From Amycolatopsis sulphurea (GTDB taxonomy: Bacteria > Actinomycetota > Actinomycetes > Mycobacteriales > Pseudonocardiaceae), in the NCBI RefSeq assembly GCF_002564045.1, contig NZ_PDJK01000002.1:2852001-2916000 (forward strand): a DNA stretch of 64,000 nt, written 5' to 3'. A program made the translations under genes and the position numbers. Under the pieces are notes generated by a model that searched no databases, was not told where the DNA came from, and saw only the letters and a list, made by a program, of their open reading frames with translations. This document shows, in pieces, positions 24,726-33,384 of the stretch (positions are counted from its first letter, which is position 1; the number at the start of each line of letters is the position of its first letter).

Positions 24726-26480
24726 TTACCGTGTGCTCAACCGCCACCCGGATGAGGACAGTTCGCCGGGGTTTCGCTCACCATCGAGAACGGTTCGGCC
24801 GCGTTCAGTGACTTTCACACCATCGAGTGAAATCCCGCGTCCGGTGTAATTCGAGTCGGTGGTGTAACGCCAGCGGAGCGTCATGGCTGAGGGCGCCGGG
24901 ACGGTGGCGGACACGTGCCACCAGGCACGGTGCCCGTGTCCGGAGAGAGACCACACGGTTCCAGCGGGTGCACCCGGCCCGGTCGCCCGCAGGGGAACTG
25001 GTTGCCAATTGACGCCGTCGGTGCTCGCTTCGAGCTGGAATGGATCATTCGGTCCTTCGGTGTCGACGAAGGCGTGAAAGGACGCTTGCAGTGATCCACT
25101 CCGTGCGTCCAGCGGCGGTGTACTGAGCGTGGCTGTGGTGCTGTCGCCGGGGTCGGCGTACCACTCGTCCTTGCCGACCACCGGGCGGACGGCCATCGCC
25201 TTCGCGAGCGAAGTCGCCCAGACCTGCCGCGCGGCGTTGATGGACCCCCAGCCGCGCGTGGGGTGCACACGGTTGGTCAGAAGCAGCGCGAAGGAGCGCG
25301 AATCGGGGTCGATGACCAGCGTGGTGCCGGTGAACCCGGTGTGTCCCGCGCTCGCCGACGACGACAGCGCGCCCATGTACCACGGCTGGTCGAGTTCGAA
25401 GCCGAGGCCGTGCGCGTCGCCGGGGAAGCGTGCGTTGTAGTTCGTCAGCATTTTCTCGACGGTGTCGGGCCGCAGGATGCGGTGGCCGCGGTAACTGCCG
25501 CCGTTGAGGATGGCCTGGCACAGCGTCGCCAGGTCGCTCGCAGTGGAGAACACGCCGGCGTGCCCCGCGACGCCACCGAGCGACCACGCGTTCTCGTCGT
25601 GCACCTGTCCGCGTACGAGACCGCGCGGCGGGTTGCTCTCGTACTCGGTCGCAGCGATCCGGTTCAGCTTCGAGACAGGCGGGTTGTACCCGGTATCGAC
25701 CATGCCGAGCGGCGCCGTGATGCGGTCGTGCACCACCGTGTCCAACGGCTTACCAGTGAGCTTCTCGATCACGAAGCCGAGCGTCAGCATGTTGAGGTCG
25801 GAGTACAGGTAGGTGGTGCCTGGAGGGTTCTTCAGCGGGCTGTCGAGTACGGCTTTGCGTCGCGACGGGATGTCCGCGTACCCCTCCCACAGCGACGGCG
25901 AAGGGTCAGCGTCGAAGCCGGAGGTGTGCGTAAGCAGCTGTTCGATCGTCACGTCCTGCTTGCCCTGTACGCCGAACTCGGGCAGATAGCGCACCACCGG
26001 CGCGTTTACGTCGAGCTTGCCTTGCTCGGTGAGCTGTAGCGCGGCTATCGAGGTGAACAGCTTCGAGATCGACGCCAGGTCGAAGATGGTGTCGTCACGC
26101 ATCGGCACCTGCTGCGCGGGAGGTAACTCCGTGCCCTTCGCATCGGCGTAGCGCAGGGCGCCGCCCACGGCGTACCGGTCGACGACCACACCGTGGTGCG
26201 CGAGCAGGCCGACCGCACCGGAGAAGTGCGGATGCCCGCTCGTGTCCGGCTGCGTCCAGCTCCTCAGGAACTGCTCGGCGTCGCGGATCGGCCGCTGGTC
26301 GAGCCCGACGTCGCCGGGCCCGCCCTCGCGCAGCGTGGTGCTCGCCGGGGCGAAGCCGTGCTGTGGCTGGTCGAAACGCCCTTGGCCGGGCCTGCTGGAG
26401 GTCGTGGCTGCTCCCGCCGTCGTGGTGGCCGCGAGCATGACGGCCAGCGTCGTGACGAGCACCTTCCTAGCACGTATCAC
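24726..26480 (-). CDS. Secreted serine hydrolase of the beta-lactamase/esterase family
   Basis: A 584-residue exported protein resembling Bacillus YbbE/AmlP and AmpH-like penicillin-recognising hydrolases. It has a signal peptide (1-25), a class C beta-lactamase-like domain with SISK (catalytic Ser and Lys) and YSDLN, and HTGFTGT near the third motif position. A C-terminal beta-rich region of about 160 residues (FQLEASTDGVNW ...) may bind carbohydrate. GTG 26480 is 8 nt beyond the namZ stop. Its place in the cluster suggests action on muropeptides. Confidence 0.85.
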   Translation of the reverse strand: MIRARKVLVTTLAVMLAATTTAGAATTSSRPGQGRFDQPQHGFAPASTTLREGGPGDVGLDQRPIRDAEQFLRSWTQPDTSGHPHFSGAVGLLAHHGVVVDRYAVGGALRYADAKGTELPPAQQVPMRDDTIFDLASISKLFTSIAALQLTEQGKLDVNAPVVRYLPEFGVQGKQDVTIEQLLTHTSGFDADPSPSLWEGYADIPSRRKAVLDSPLKNPPGTTYLYSDLNMLTLGFVIEKLTGKPLDTVVHDRITAPLGMVDTGYNPPVSKLNRIAATEYESNPPRGLVRGQVHDENAWSLGGVAGHAGVFSTASDLATLCQAILNGGSYRGHRILRPDTVEKMLTNYNARFPGDAHGLGFELDQPWYMGALSSSASAGHTGFTGTTLVIDPDSRSFALLLTNRVHPTRGWGSINAARQVWATSLAKAMAVRPVVGKDEWYADPGDSTTATLSTPPLDARSGSLQASFHAFVDTEGPNDPFQLEASTDGVNWQPVPLRATGPGAPAGTVWSLSGHGHRAWWHVSATVPAPSAMTLRWRYTTDSNYTGRGISLDGVKVTERGRTVLDGERNPGELSSSGWRLSTR

Positions 26481-26488
26481 CGGTCTCC

Positions 26489-27739
26489 TCAGCGGTAGAT
26501 CAGGTAGGGCCGGCGGCGACGGCCGAAATCGCCGAGTTCGGCGCGCCAGGCCCCGGTGATCTCGTCGATTCCGGCCCCGGCGTCGACCATGGTGCGCAGC
26601 CGGGCGGATCCGGACAGCTTGTCGATGACCTGGTCCGGCCGCCACCCGAACTTGTCCGGGGCGATCCGCTTCGCCGTCACCAGCATCGCCACAGCCGTGC
26701 GGACCGCGTCGAAAACCTGCGGTTCGGTGACGGTGAGCTGGACGCCGCCGCAAGTTTCGTTCACGAACTTGCTGAACGTCGGTACAAAGTAGACTTCGCG
26801 GAACGCGGCGCCGGGCAGATGCAGCTTCTCCAGCTCGTCACGCCAGCGCCAATCGAGGCCATGGGCGCCGACGATCTCGAACGGCCGGGTGGTGCCGCGG
26901 CCTTCGGAGAACACAGTGCCTTCGAACATCCCGGTGCCCGGGTAGACGAGCGCGGTGTCCGGCGTGGGCATGTTCGGGCTGGGGAGCACCCACCGTAAAC
27001 CTGTGTCCGCAAAGAAGCCGTCGCGCCGCCAGCCACGTACCTGGATGACTTCGAGGTGCTTCAGCTGAGCACCGTCGCCCGGCAGGAACTCGGCAGCGAA
27101 GAAGCGCGCGAGTTCGCCGACCGTCATACCGTGCTGCTGCGCAATGGGCTTCAGTCCGACGCCCGAGGCGAACTTCGGGTCGAGCACCGGCCCGGCGAGA
27201 CGGCTACCGATCGGATTCGGCCGGTCGAGCACAACGAAGGCGGCGCCGACGTTCGCTGCGGCCAGCATCGCTGTGTACAGCGACCATATGTAGGTGTAGA
27301 AGCGCGCGCCGACGTCGGCGATATCGAAGACCACGGTGTCGAGCCCGGCCTTCGTGAACAACGAAGCAAGCTTCGCTGCGTCGGCGCCGTACGCGTCGTA
27401 GACGGGAATGCCGGTACGTGGGTCGTTGTAGTCGCCTTCGGAGCCACCGGCTTGTGCGCTGCCACGAAACCCGTGCTCGGGGCCGAAAGCCGCGACAGGA
27501 CGTACACCTGCCGCAACCATCGAGTCGACGATGTGATCACCGTTCGCGAGCACACCCGTCGGGTTCGACAACACGCCGAGCTTGCGTCCGGCGAGGGGAC
27601 GCCAGCCCTGTGCAGCGAGCTGTTCCGCGCCGGTCAGTACGGGCTGGGCAGTCGCGGCCTGCGCCACGGCGGAGCCACCCGCGAGCGTTGGCAGCGCGAG
27701 CGCGGGAACGGCCAGGAAGCTGCGGCGGTTGAGGTTCAC
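26489..27739 (-). CDS. namZ: NamZ-type exo-beta-N-acetylmuramidase (DUF1343), Tat-exported
   Basis: A 416-residue DUF1343 protein. In Bacillus the family member NamZ removes non-reducing terminal MurNAc from peptidoglycan fragments. The N terminus NLNRRSFLAVPALA is a Tat signal, so it acts outside the cell. The core contains GVLSNPTGV, FGPEHGFRG, VVFDIADVGARFYTYIW and VLDRPNPIG, all typical. GTG 27739 overlaps the nagZ stop in GTGA. It works logically with NagZ to give MurNAc for MurQ. Confidence 0.92.
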   Translation of the reverse strand: MNLNRRSFLAVPALALPTLAGGSAVAQAATAQPVLTGAEQLAAQGWRPLAGRKLGVLSNPTGVLANGDHIVDSMVAAGVRPVAAFGPEHGFRGSAQAGGSEGDYNDPRTGIPVYDAYGADAAKLASLFTKAGLDTVVFDIADVGARFYTYIWSLYTAMLAAANVGAAFVVLDRPNPIGSRLAGPVLDPKFASGVGLKPIAQQHGMTVGELARFFAAEFLPGDGAQLKHLEVIQVRGWRRDGFFADTGLRWVLPSPNMPTPDTALVYPGTGMFEGTVFSEGRGTTRPFEIVGAHGLDWRWRDELEKLHLPGAAFREVYFVPTFSKFVNETCGGVQLTVTEPQVFDAVRTAVAMLVTAKRIAPDKFGWRPDQVIDKLSGSARLRTMVDAGAGIDEITGAWRAELGDFGRRRRPYLIYR

Positions 27740-29580
27740 CAGGTCAGCCCGTGTCCGAACGGGTATCTGACGGTGTGTACGTCGGCCCCGGCAGGCACGT
27801 CCACGGGCAGCTTCCCGCTCGGTTTTGTCTTGCCCAGCACGGCCTTCGCCAGCGCCTCCAGCGACGGCGTGAAGTACCCGTAGGTGGCGAGCCACGTGGG
27901 CACCGGGTTGTCGTACCCCGCGTCGTACGGGATCTGCGCGGCCACCGCGATCACTGGTTTGCCGGTGTCCATCAACGCTTGCAGGAGCTTGTTCTGCCGG
28001 GGGAACCCACCGAGGTTGTTGGTGAGCACTACGACGAGATCGGTGTTCTTCGCCGCTCCGGCCGCCTGCGCGATCATTTCGTCGGACGGAGTTTGACCGG
28101 TCTGCAGGGCAGTCGCCTTCGTCCCGTGCGCGGAAAGGCGTTCGGCGAGCGTCTGCGTGCTGGCCACGCCCCAGCCGGCGACCAGCGCCGTGGCGGGTTT
28201 CTCCTTGAGCGGCAGTACTCGCGCGTCGTTCGCGACGGCAGTGATCGACCGGTCGGCGATGCGCCGCGCGATCGCCAGGTGCTCCGGCGTGCCGACCGAC
28301 CTGCCGACCTGTGCCGGGTCGGTGAACGGCGCGGTCAGGATGCCGCGCTTGAGCTTCAGTTTCAGCACCCGGAGCACGCTCTGGTCGATCCGCTGCATCG
28401 GCAGGTTCCCGGACTTCACCGCGCTGAGCACGGAGTCGATCGCGAGCCGCAGATTCGCCGGCATGAGCAACTGATCCACCCCGGCTTTCAGTGCGAGCAC
28501 CGGGATTTCCGCGTCACTGTGCAGCTCGCGCACCCCCTGCATCTCAAGGGAGTCGGTGATCACCACGCCGTCGTACCCGAGTTCGCCACGCAGTTTCCCG
28601 GTGATGATCGGCTTGGACAGCGTGGCAGGCTCACCCGAGGGATCGAGGCTCGGGAACTGGATGTGCGCGCTCATGATCGAATCGACTCCGGCCGCGATCG
28701 CGGCCTTGAACGGCGGCACGTCGATCGCCCGCCATTGTTCTTCGGATCGATCGATCCGCGGCAACCCGGTGTGACTGTCGGTCGCCGCGTCGCCGTGTCC
28801 GGGAAAGTGCTTGGCAGTAGCCGAAACCGCCTTCGCGGCGGGGCCTTCCTGGTACCCGCGTACCTCGGCGGAAACGAACTCTCCGGCCAGCCCTGGCTGT
28901 CCGGAGAACGACCGCACCCCGATCACCGGATTGGCCGGATTGGAGTTGACGTCGGCGTCCGGCGCGTAGTCCTGGTTGATCCCGACCGCCCGAAGTTCCC
29001 GCCCGAGCACGGCGCCTACCTGCATACCGGCTGAAACGTCCCGTCCCGCCGCGACCGCCATCGAGTTGGGGAATTCGGTCGCCGGCGCGCCCATCCGCGT
29101 GACCGTACCCCCTTCCTGATCGGTCCCGATCTGCAACGGAATACGTGCCCCGCTCCCGAGCGCGGCAGCCTGAAGCCCGTTCGACAACCGCGCGACCTGC
29201 CCGGGATCATCGAAGTTGTCGCGGCTGTCGTTGTTGAAGTAGATGACCCCGCCGAGGTGGTACCTGCGCACCGCCTCCGCTGCGGTATCGACCCCGAAAT
29301 CGGCCTGATTCTTCGGATCGGCTTGCTCGGCGGTCTTCCCGTTCACCCAGGTGACGAACAGCTGCCCGACTTTCTCTTCGAGGCTCATCCCGCGCAGCAC
29401 CCGTGCCGAGGCCACCTCAAGCTGCTCCGCCTGCGCGCTCGTCACGTCCACCCCGTCCCCCACGCCGACCTCCGTTGCCGCCGCAGTACCGGAAAGCCCA
29501 CCTCCGGTAAGTACTCCGACCAGCGAAACGGCTACCACCCGCCCCACCCGAACGCGCCTACGAACAAGCCGACTCGCCAC
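27736..29580 (-). CDS. nagZ: Secreted beta-N-acetylglucosaminidase, GH3
   Basis: A 614-residue family 3 glycosidase that releases GlcNAc from muropeptides. It has an Arg-rich signal sequence, the NagZ motif KHFPGHGDAATDSHTGLP with catalytic His/Asp, and the nucleophile Asp in VVITDSLEMQGV. The C-terminal domain extends to RYPFGHGLTW, as in Bacillus NagZ rather than short proteobacterial enzymes. GTG 29580 has GGAGG 6 nt upstream; GTG 29601 is an alternative. It is the first gene of the cluster. Confidence 0.95.
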   Translation of the reverse strand: MASRLVRRRVRVGRVVAVSLVGVLTGGGLSGTAAATEVGVGDGVDVTSAQAEQLEVASARVLRGMSLEEKVGQLFVTWVNGKTAEQADPKNQADFGVDTAAEAVRRYHLGGVIYFNNDSRDNFDDPGQVARLSNGLQAAALGSGARIPLQIGTDQEGGTVTRMGAPATEFPNSMAVAAGRDVSAGMQVGAVLGRELRAVGINQDYAPDADVNSNPANPVIGVRSFSGQPGLAGEFVSAEVRGYQEGPAAKAVSATAKHFPGHGDAATDSHTGLPRIDRSEEQWRAIDVPPFKAAIAAGVDSIMSAHIQFPSLDPSGEPATLSKPIITGKLRGELGYDGVVITDSLEMQGVRELHSDAEIPVLALKAGVDQLLMPANLRLAIDSVLSAVKSGNLPMQRIDQSVLRVLKLKLKRGILTAPFTDPAQVGRSVGTPEHLAIARRIADRSITAVANDARVLPLKEKPATALVAGWGVASTQTLAERLSAHGTKATALQTGQTPSDEMIAQAAGAAKNTDLVVVLTNNLGGFPRQNKLLQALMDTGKPVIAVAAQIPYDAGYDNPVPTWLATYGYFTPSLEALAKAVLGKTKPSGKLPVDVPAGADVHTVRYPFGHGLTW

Positions 29581-29601
29581 GACGCCTCCCAGTCTCGACA
29601 A

Positions 29602-30427
29602 CCGCCCGACGTGAAGCCTCCACCGAACGGCACCGGTATCGGGAAGCTACTCACACGCGCCCCGCGTTGTCCATCGGACAAGCGCCCGAACCGCCCCGTT
29701 CACCTGAGCGGCTGCGCCCCGCTCGTCCCAACGTTGTCTCCGCCTGCTCCTGCCACCGCAATCACGTCACTCCGAATCGCCGTTGCCCACTGCATGCCGG
29801 GTTGGCTTCGCCGGACTGGCTCCGCTGCGTGAGCGGGGAGCGCCACTGCTCGCTCGGATGGCGGCCACCCCTGCCGATTGCGCTCCCGGCCGACCAACTC
29901 CGGGTACGGGAACCGACCGTGTTCCTCCCGCCTGTCAGCCCAGTCTCGGCGAGCTGCTGTTGCCAGACTCCGGCTCGGTTATGCCCGCCGGGAAGCTGAT
30001 TATTTTCCGCGCCTTGCGATGTTGTGCCCGGGAAGCCGATGGTGTCCCCGGGCTTGCGGTCCTTGCGCCTCGGCGTCGGTGGTTCTCCCGCGCCTCGGGG
30101 CCTGGGGCTGCACAAGTTGATGACTTCCGCATATGCGGTCCGGCGCCCTGGCAAGCCGACGACGCTCCTCGCTCTCAACGTCCCAAAAGACAACCTGCCA
30201 CCCGCCCGGCCCAACTTCAGCAAACGAATTCCGCCCCGCAGCCCCGGCGCCCACCACAACCTGCCCAAGCCGAACCCCGCACGTGGCCGAACCTCGCACG
30301 CACCAGACAACCGCGATGCCCCTAAGCAACGGTCATACCTCGTATCAAGCCCCCTCACCATCGAACCGACCCGCCCAGGCACTCGGCCCCAAAACCCCCA
30401 CACAAAACAAAAACCCCCGCAAACACT
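29602..30427. other. Gene-poor spacer with degenerate repeats
   Basis: About 0.8 kb with no credible protein. Short elements of the type CGGGAAGCCGATGGTGTCCC recur loosely near 29903, 29993, 30030 and 30147. The right end is A/C-rich on the plus strand and supplies the T-rich tail of the terminator at 30428-30464. Confidence 0.5.
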
Positions 30428-30464
30428 GGCGGCGCCCGTCGGCCAAAGGCCGACGGGCGCCGCC
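30428..30464 (-). terminator. Strong terminator of the Ms1-like RNA
   Basis: A perfect 17-bp stem, GGCGGCGCCCGTCGGCC and its complement, encloses an AAA loop. On the minus strand it is followed by GGGGGTTTTTGTTTTG about 10 nt on, a classic rho-independent tail. Confidence 0.9.
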
Positions 30465-30669
30465 TGCAGCGCGGAACATCTCGGGCGACCAAGCGTGCAA
30501 CTCTGGTCGTACCTTCATGGACTCGGCGTCCGGCGTCCCGGTACGCAGTCCCTAGACGACGAGCCTCCCGCGGCGTGCTGCGCGTGGGTACCCGGAGTCC
30601 GCGCACGGAGGTTGCCCGGGGTGGCAGAGGCTTCTCTTCTACCTCTTCCCTGGCCGGCACAACGTCCGC
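30428..30669 (-). ncRNA. Putative Ms1/6S-like regulatory RNA
   Basis: A stretch of about 240 nt without coding potential ends in a strong intrinsic terminator. A promoter-like pair lies upstream on the minus strand: TTGAAG at 30704-30699, 17 bp, then TAGAAA at 30681-30676. In mycobacteria the abundant Ms1 RNA (MTS2823), which binds core RNA polymerase, lies directly downstream of Rv3661 on the same strand. Here the Rv3661-like gene is immediately upstream on the same strand. Identity rests on synteny and structure, not primary-sequence match. The 5' end is an estimate. Confidence 0.55.
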
Positions 30670-30820
30670 ACCTACTTTCTACGCCGTGAGCCGGGTCACT
30701 TCAAGTGCGCGGATGGGTGCACCGTTACAGAGGCTCGATCCGGTGACAACAGCCTGCGGTACCGGGACAATCGGTCGCCCCGGGTGGGGGAACGGTGCCC
30801 TCGTACCGCCGTGTGGGTGT

Positions 30821-31642
30821 TCAGCCGTCGGAGGCGCGAGACCGACGGCGACGGCTGAGGCTGTACCACGTCGCGCCGGCCGCGACCGCGCCGACGCCGA
30901 GGGCCACCATGCCCGCCGAGCGGGCCGGGATTCGCGTGCGCAACGACATCGGCCGCTCGAACGACAGCACCGGCCACCCCTGCTCCTCGGCGGCGTGGCG
31001 GAGCGCCTTGTCCGGATTCACCGCGTGCGGGTGACCGACCACTTCCAGCAGCGGGATGTCCGTACTGGAATCGGTGTAGGCAAAGCACTCCGCGAGATCG
31101 TAGCCATGCTCGGCGGCTTGCTGTTTCGCCGCCACCGCCTTGTTTTCGCCGTAACAGTAGAAATCGACCTGCCCGGAGTACCGGCCGTCGAGGATCTCCA
31201 TACGCGTCGCGATGCACCGCGTGGCGCCCAGCATCTCCGCGACCGGTGCCGCGACCTCCTCGCCGGTGGCCGACAGGACCACCACGTCGTGTCCGTCGGC
31301 AAGGTGCTGCGCGATCAGCTCGGCCGCCTCGACGTAGACGAGCGGATCGACGACGTCGTGCAGAGTCTCGCGGACGATCGCGGAGACCTGTGCGACGTCC
31401 CAGCCCGCGCAGAGCGCCGAAACCTCGGCGCGCATCCGTTCGGTCTTGTCGGCATCGGCGCCGGCGAGCGAGAAGACCAGTTGCGCGTAGGCACTTCTCA
31501 ACGCGGCTCGCCGGTTGATCAGCCCTTCTTTGAGCAACGGCTTGCTGAACGCGAGAGCGCTGGAGGAGGCGATGATCGTCTTGTCAAGGTCGAAGAACGC
31601 GGCGACGCGCCGGGGCGACTCTTCGTTGCGGGTTTCGGCCAC
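30821..31642 (-). CDS. HAD-IB family phosphatase with C-terminal membrane helix (Rv3661-like)
   Basis: A 273-residue SerB-like haloacid dehalogenase protein. Motif I FFDLDKT, motif II VLSATGEEV and motif III TDSSTDIPLLEVVGHPHAVNPD are clear. A final hydrophobic segment (GMVALGVGAVAAGATWYSL) anchors it to the membrane. It matches Rv3661 closely; the substrate is unknown. GTG 31642 gives the family-like short N terminus; GTG 31669 is possible. It is flanked by two noncoding RNA genes, as in mycobacteria. Confidence 0.88.
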   Translation of the reverse strand: MAETRNEESPRRVAAFFDLDKTIIASSSALAFSKPLLKEGLINRRAALRSAYAQLVFSLAGADADKTERMRAEVSALCAGWDVAQVSAIVRETLHDVVDPLVYVEAAELIAQHLADGHDVVVLSATGEEVAAPVAEMLGATRCIATRMEILDGRYSGQVDFYCYGENKAVAAKQQAAEHGYDLAECFAYTDSSTDIPLLEVVGHPHAVNPDKALRHAAEEQGWPVLSFERPMSLRTRIPARSAGMVALGVGAVAAGATWYSLSRRRRSRASDG

Positions 31643-31807
31643 GTGATCAGGATAGGCGCTCGCCTCCACCCGGTTGGACCCACACCGTCCTGCGCGGCCG
31701 CCGGAAAATTCATGACATGGCGACGGTTCCCGCTCCTCGGTGACGTTATCGAATCGTATGTAGCACTCACAGCGCCGATCCGGACCGTGGCGAGTTACAG
31801 TGGACAG

Positions 31808-31900
31808 ACCCGGTGCATAACCGGGCCGGTTCAGTCCGACCCCCCGGGGCTGAACCCCTGGCGGCCCTCGTCCCTCCCCCCTGGCGAGGGCCGCCCTCTA
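31808..31900 (+). ncRNA. 6C RNA (Mycobacterium B11-like)
   Basis: Three successive hairpins: CCCGGT/ACCGGG (31809-31825), GGTTCAG/CTGAACC (31828-31856) and GGCGGCCCTCG/CGAGGGCCGCC (31860-31895). The loops of the last two each contain a run of exactly six C (31840-31845 and 31876-31881), the defining trait of the 6C motif. A T-rich tract follows. A -10 candidate TACAGT lies at 31796-31801. In M. tuberculosis the 6C RNA B11 lies between Rv3660c and Rv3661 on the Rv3660c strand, exactly as here. Confidence 0.92.
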
Positions 31901-32306
31901 TTCCGGATATTTTCCTTTTCTCCCAACGTTCTCTCCTCGGCTGCAGGACGGTCGCGCACTGGCGCCGACGGGGTGCCCGCGCTCCGTTCGTGCCTGGTGC
32001 ACAGCCGGTCCGCGCCCGCTCGCTCCGCTCCGGTACTCGGTGCACCACGCACCGTCGCCACCGCGAGACAGCCGATCTCGTTTCTCTGCATCGATCCTCC
32101 TCATCTCCGGCAATCGTTTTCCCGGCCGGAAATCCTGCTGCCCATTGTCCCGGACGAGCCGGCCACGACCTCCGTCCCAGATGGATTTCCCGTCGGGTTG
32201 TCCACAACCCCCCGGTTGTCCACAGGCAGCCGAACCCGCCATTGCCGCCCGCACCGCCGGCAGGTGACGGTGGAGGTCCGGCCCATCGAACCCAGGGGAG
32301 GGACAC
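31901..32306. other. Leader region upstream of ssd
   Basis: About 400 bp between the 6C RNA and ssd without a credible gene. It starts with a T-rich tract and carries two DnaA-box sequences at 32198-32224. The ssd promoter probably lies here but no clear -35/-10 pair was recognised. Confidence 0.5.
32198..32224 (+). promoter_or_regulatory. Pair of DnaA boxes upstream of ssd
   Basis: TTGTCCACA, the exact actinobacterial DnaA-box consensus, occurs at 32198-32206 and 32216-32224 as direct repeats 18 bp apart. They end 82 bp upstream of the ssd start. Confidence 0.7.
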
Positions 32307-33374
32307 ATGGCCACCGCACGTCCGCTCGTCGTCGCCGCAAACGGCACGGTGCTCGAAGAAATCCAGCGTGTCGCGGCTATCGCAGGCAGCGAGCTGGATC
32401 ACGTACCGGACCTGTCCGCCGCGCGCGGCCGCTGGGTGCGGGCGCCCCTGGTGGTGATCGACGAGGAAGCCGCGGCCGAGCGCCCGGTCCTGCCCCGTCG
32501 CGACTCCGTAGTGCTGGTCTGCAAAGGCACCGCCGGATTGGCGGCCTGGCGGCGGGCCGCGACCATCGGCGCCCGCCGGGTTTTCAGCCTGCCCGAGGAC
32601 GAATCCGAACTCACCGTGGCCTTCGCGGATGTCGCCGACGCACCCGCCGAATCCCCCGGGCCGGTCGTCGCGCTGGTCGGTGGCCGTGGCGGCGCGGGCG
32701 CCTCGGTGCTGGCCGCAGCGGTCGCGGTAGCGGCGGATCGCGGTGGCCCGGCGTTGCTCGTCGACTGTGATCCGCTCGGTGGCGGGCTCGACCTGCCACT
32801 CGGCTTGGAACACGCGGAAGGCCTGCGCTGGCCGGAAGTCCGGCTGACCGGTCGCGTGTCGGTGCCCGCGCTGGTCGCGTCGTTGCCCAGCCGCGGGGCG
32901 CTCCCGGTGCTGTCTTGCGGACGGTCCGGCACCGGGCCCAGCCCGAGTGCGCTGTCCGCGGTGGTCGCCGCGGGCCGCCGCGCCGGCCGTACGGTCGTCT
33001 GCGATCTGCCCCGGCATCTCGACGAGGGCGCGCTCGGGGTTGCCGCTGCAGCCGATTTGGTCGTCCTGGTCGTGCCGGTGGAGTTTCGCGCGTGCATGGC
33101 CGCGAAACAGGTTCTGCACCGGCTCGGCGCCCACGCCGACCGGCTTGCGATTGTCGCAAGTGGACACTCGATCGACGGTGCCCCGCCTTCCCGCACCGCG
33201 GAGCTGCTCGGGCCGCCACTGCTCGCGACGCTGCCTCCGGAACGCCGGGTCGCCGCCACCCTCGAAACGGGCGAGTTCGAGCTGCCCGCGAAAGGTGCGC
33301 TCGTGGCCGCGGCCGGAGCCGTGCTGGCTGAACTGCGATCCGCCACCGCAGCCCCGTTCCAGACGGCAGCCTGA
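32307..33374 (+). CDS. ssd: Septum-site-determining protein Ssd, CpaE/MinD-like ATPase
   Basis: A 355-residue protein with an N-terminal receiver-like segment and a C-terminal ParA/MinD fold. The P-loop GGRGGAGASVL is a deviant Walker A, followed by LLVDCDPLGGGLD and VVCDLPRHLDEGAL. It corresponds to Rv3660c, linked to septum regulation, and to CpaE/TadZ proteins that place pilus machinery. It stands at the head of the tad operon 10 bp upstream of tadA. ATG 32307 is preceded by GGGAGGG. Confidence 0.9.
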   Translation: MATARPLVVAANGTVLEEIQRVAAIAGSELDHVPDLSAARGRWVRAPLVVIDEEAAAERPVLPRRDSVVLVCKGTAGLAAWRRAATIGARRVFSLPEDESELTVAFADVADAPAESPGPVVALVGGRGGAGASVLAAAVAVAADRGGPALLVDCDPLGGGLDLPLGLEHAEGLRWPEVRLTGRVSVPALVASLPSRGALPVLSCGRSGTGPSPSALSAVVAAGRRAGRTVVCDLPRHLDEGALGVAAAADLVVLVVPVEFRACMAAKQVLHRLGAHADRLAIVASGHSIDGAPPSRTAELLGPPLLATLPPERRVAATLETGEFELPAKGALVAAAGAVLAELRSATAAPFQTAA

Positions 33375-33384
33375 CGGGCCGGCG

